7,369 bases of DNA, from the NCBI GenBank assembly GCA_019313725.1, contig JAFDAT010000167.1:1-7369 (forward strand). The letters run 5' to 3'. Both the position numbers and the translations under genes were made by a program. The notes beneath the pieces were generated by a model. It did not search any database, was not told the DNA's origin, and saw only the letters and a program-made list of their open reading frames with translations. Within the stretch, counting starts at the first letter, position 1. Every line of letters starts with the position of its first letter. The stretch comes from Deltaproteobacteria bacterium (GTDB taxonomy: Bacteria > Desulfobacterota > Desulfobacteria > Desulfobacterales > B30-G6). Positions 6,982-7,369 of the stretch are shown here, piece by piece.

Positions 6982-7275
6982 ATGAACAAATCAGACCTCA
7001 TTGATGTCCTGAAAGAAAAGGCAGAATTAAGCAGTAAAGAGGCCGAACAGGCAGTGCTCACGATTTTTAATGAAATTTCACGCTCACTGGCGGAAGGCAA
7101 CCGCGTAGAAATTCGCGGGTTCGGCAGCTTTACCGTAAAAAAATATAAATCGTACACCGGCCGCAATCCGAAAACAGGCGAACCCATCGGCGTCCCCGAA
7201 AAAAAGCTGCCCTTTTTCAAGGTCGGTAAGGAGTTGAAGGAGAAAGTGGATTTTTTAAAAAACACGGGCGATTAA
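6982..7275 (+). CDS. HU/IHF-family nucleoid DNA-bending protein
   Basis: A 97-residue small basic histone-like protein that acts as a homo- or heterodimer, bending DNA in the nucleoid. The two N-terminal helices (about 1–38) are followed by the beta-saddle VEIRGFGSF (42–50). Next come the DNA-clasping arm with GRNPKTGEP (60–68), whose proline at 63 is the expected intercalating residue, and the closing FKVGKELKEKV (79–89). The arm sequence (KKYKSYTGRNPKTG) resembles IHF-beta more than HU, but subunit type cannot be settled here. The protein runs about 7 residues past the usual end, finishing FLKNTGD. The last codons and the TAA stop lie inside the downstream tRNA gene, because the stop is tRNA bases 8–10. 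The gene has its own strong promoter and ribosome binding site. The 3' end also contains a TTTTTTAAAAAA run at 7251–7262. Confidence 0.93.
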   Translation: MNKSDLIDVLKEKAELSSKEAEQAVLTIFNEISRSLAEGNRVEIRGFGSFTVKKYKSYTGRNPKTGEPIGVPEKKLPFFKVGKELKEKVDFLKNTGD

Positions 7276-7340
7276 CTCAGCGGGAGAGTGCTACCTTCAC
7301 ACGGTAGAAGTCGCTGGTTCAAATCCAGCATCGCCTACCA
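7266..7340 (+). tRNA. tRNA-Val (anticodon CAC)
   Basis: A complete 75-base tRNA that folds fully. The acceptor is 7266–7272 with 7330–7336, including one G·U at the 1–72 pair. The D-stem is 7275–7278 with 7286–7289. The anticodon stem is 7291–7295 with 7303–7307, with loop TTCACAC and anticodon CAC at 7298–7300 reading GUG. The variable loop has 5 bases, the T-stem is 7313–7317 with 7325–7329, and its loop is TTCAAAT. The discriminator is A, and the terminal CCA (7338–7340) is encoded. The D-stem opens with A10–U25 instead of the usual G10–C25; the paired change argues for a functional molecule, not a fragment. The gene starts inside the HU/IHF coding region (10-base overlap) and probably depends on that gene's promoter. 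The 29 bases after it show no second tRNA and no terminator before the window ends. Confidence 0.96.
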
Positions 7341-7369
7341 TTTCAATAAAATCAGAGGCTTACAGTAAA

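Noticed and set aside
7234..7259. Separate promoter for the tRNA inside the HU/IHF gene (TTGAAG with TTTAAA)
   Set aside because: The spacing is only 14 bases and the −10 match is poor, whereas a near-consensus promoter lies upstream of the HU/IHF gene.
7266..7340. tRNA fragment marking an integrated element (attachment site)
   Set aside because: The tRNA is complete, folds fully with a compensated pair and encodes CCA. No integrase or repeated 3' end is seen in the window.

Overview
This window looks like ordinary chromosomal housekeeping DNA from a Desulfobacterota (former Deltaproteobacteria) bacterium, probably a relative of the Desulfobacterales or Geobacter. The assignment rests on three things: a very long DHH–CBS–CBS–tRNA nucleotidyltransferase fusion of the A-adding type, a canonical type IV pilus PilC, and a trpS–scpA–scpB gene order. 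It is an inference from protein style and gene order, because no rRNA or other taxonomic marker is present.

Layout: (i) 7–1212, minus strand: a complete pilC/gspF-type inner-membrane platform protein, reading out of the window to the left. (ii) 1213–1476: an AT-richer divergent intergenic region. (iii) 1477–4143, plus strand: the 888-residue A-adding tRNA nucleotidyltransferase fusion. (iv) 4144–4277: a short leader with a perfect 10-bp inverted repeat in front of trpS. (v) 4278–5264: trpS. (vi) 5265–5504: a non-coding gap holding a REPIN-like pair of inverted palindromic modules. (vii) 5505–6913: scpA and scpB, overlapping by one base (TAATG). (viii) 6923–6952: a near-consensus sigma-70 promoter driving a small HU/IHF-family gene (6982–7275). 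The end of that gene overlaps by 10 bases a complete, CCA-encoding tRNA-Val(CAC) at 7266–7340.

Two functions run along the plus strand: tRNA biology (3'-end A addition or repair, Trp charging, a tRNA-Val gene) and chromosome organisation (ScpA/ScpB, the kleisin and winged-helix partners of SMC, and an HU/IHF nucleoid protein). No phage, plasmid, CRISPR, toxin–antitoxin or defence system is visible.

The most unusual feature is the HU/IHF–tRNA overlap. The protein's stop codon is nucleotides 8–10 of the tRNA, and the D-stem carries a compensated A10–U25 pair. RNase P maturation of the tRNA would therefore cut the stop codon off the mRNA. The REPIN-like element and the trpS leader repeat are secondary points of interest. 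No strong intrinsic terminator was found anywhere in the window.
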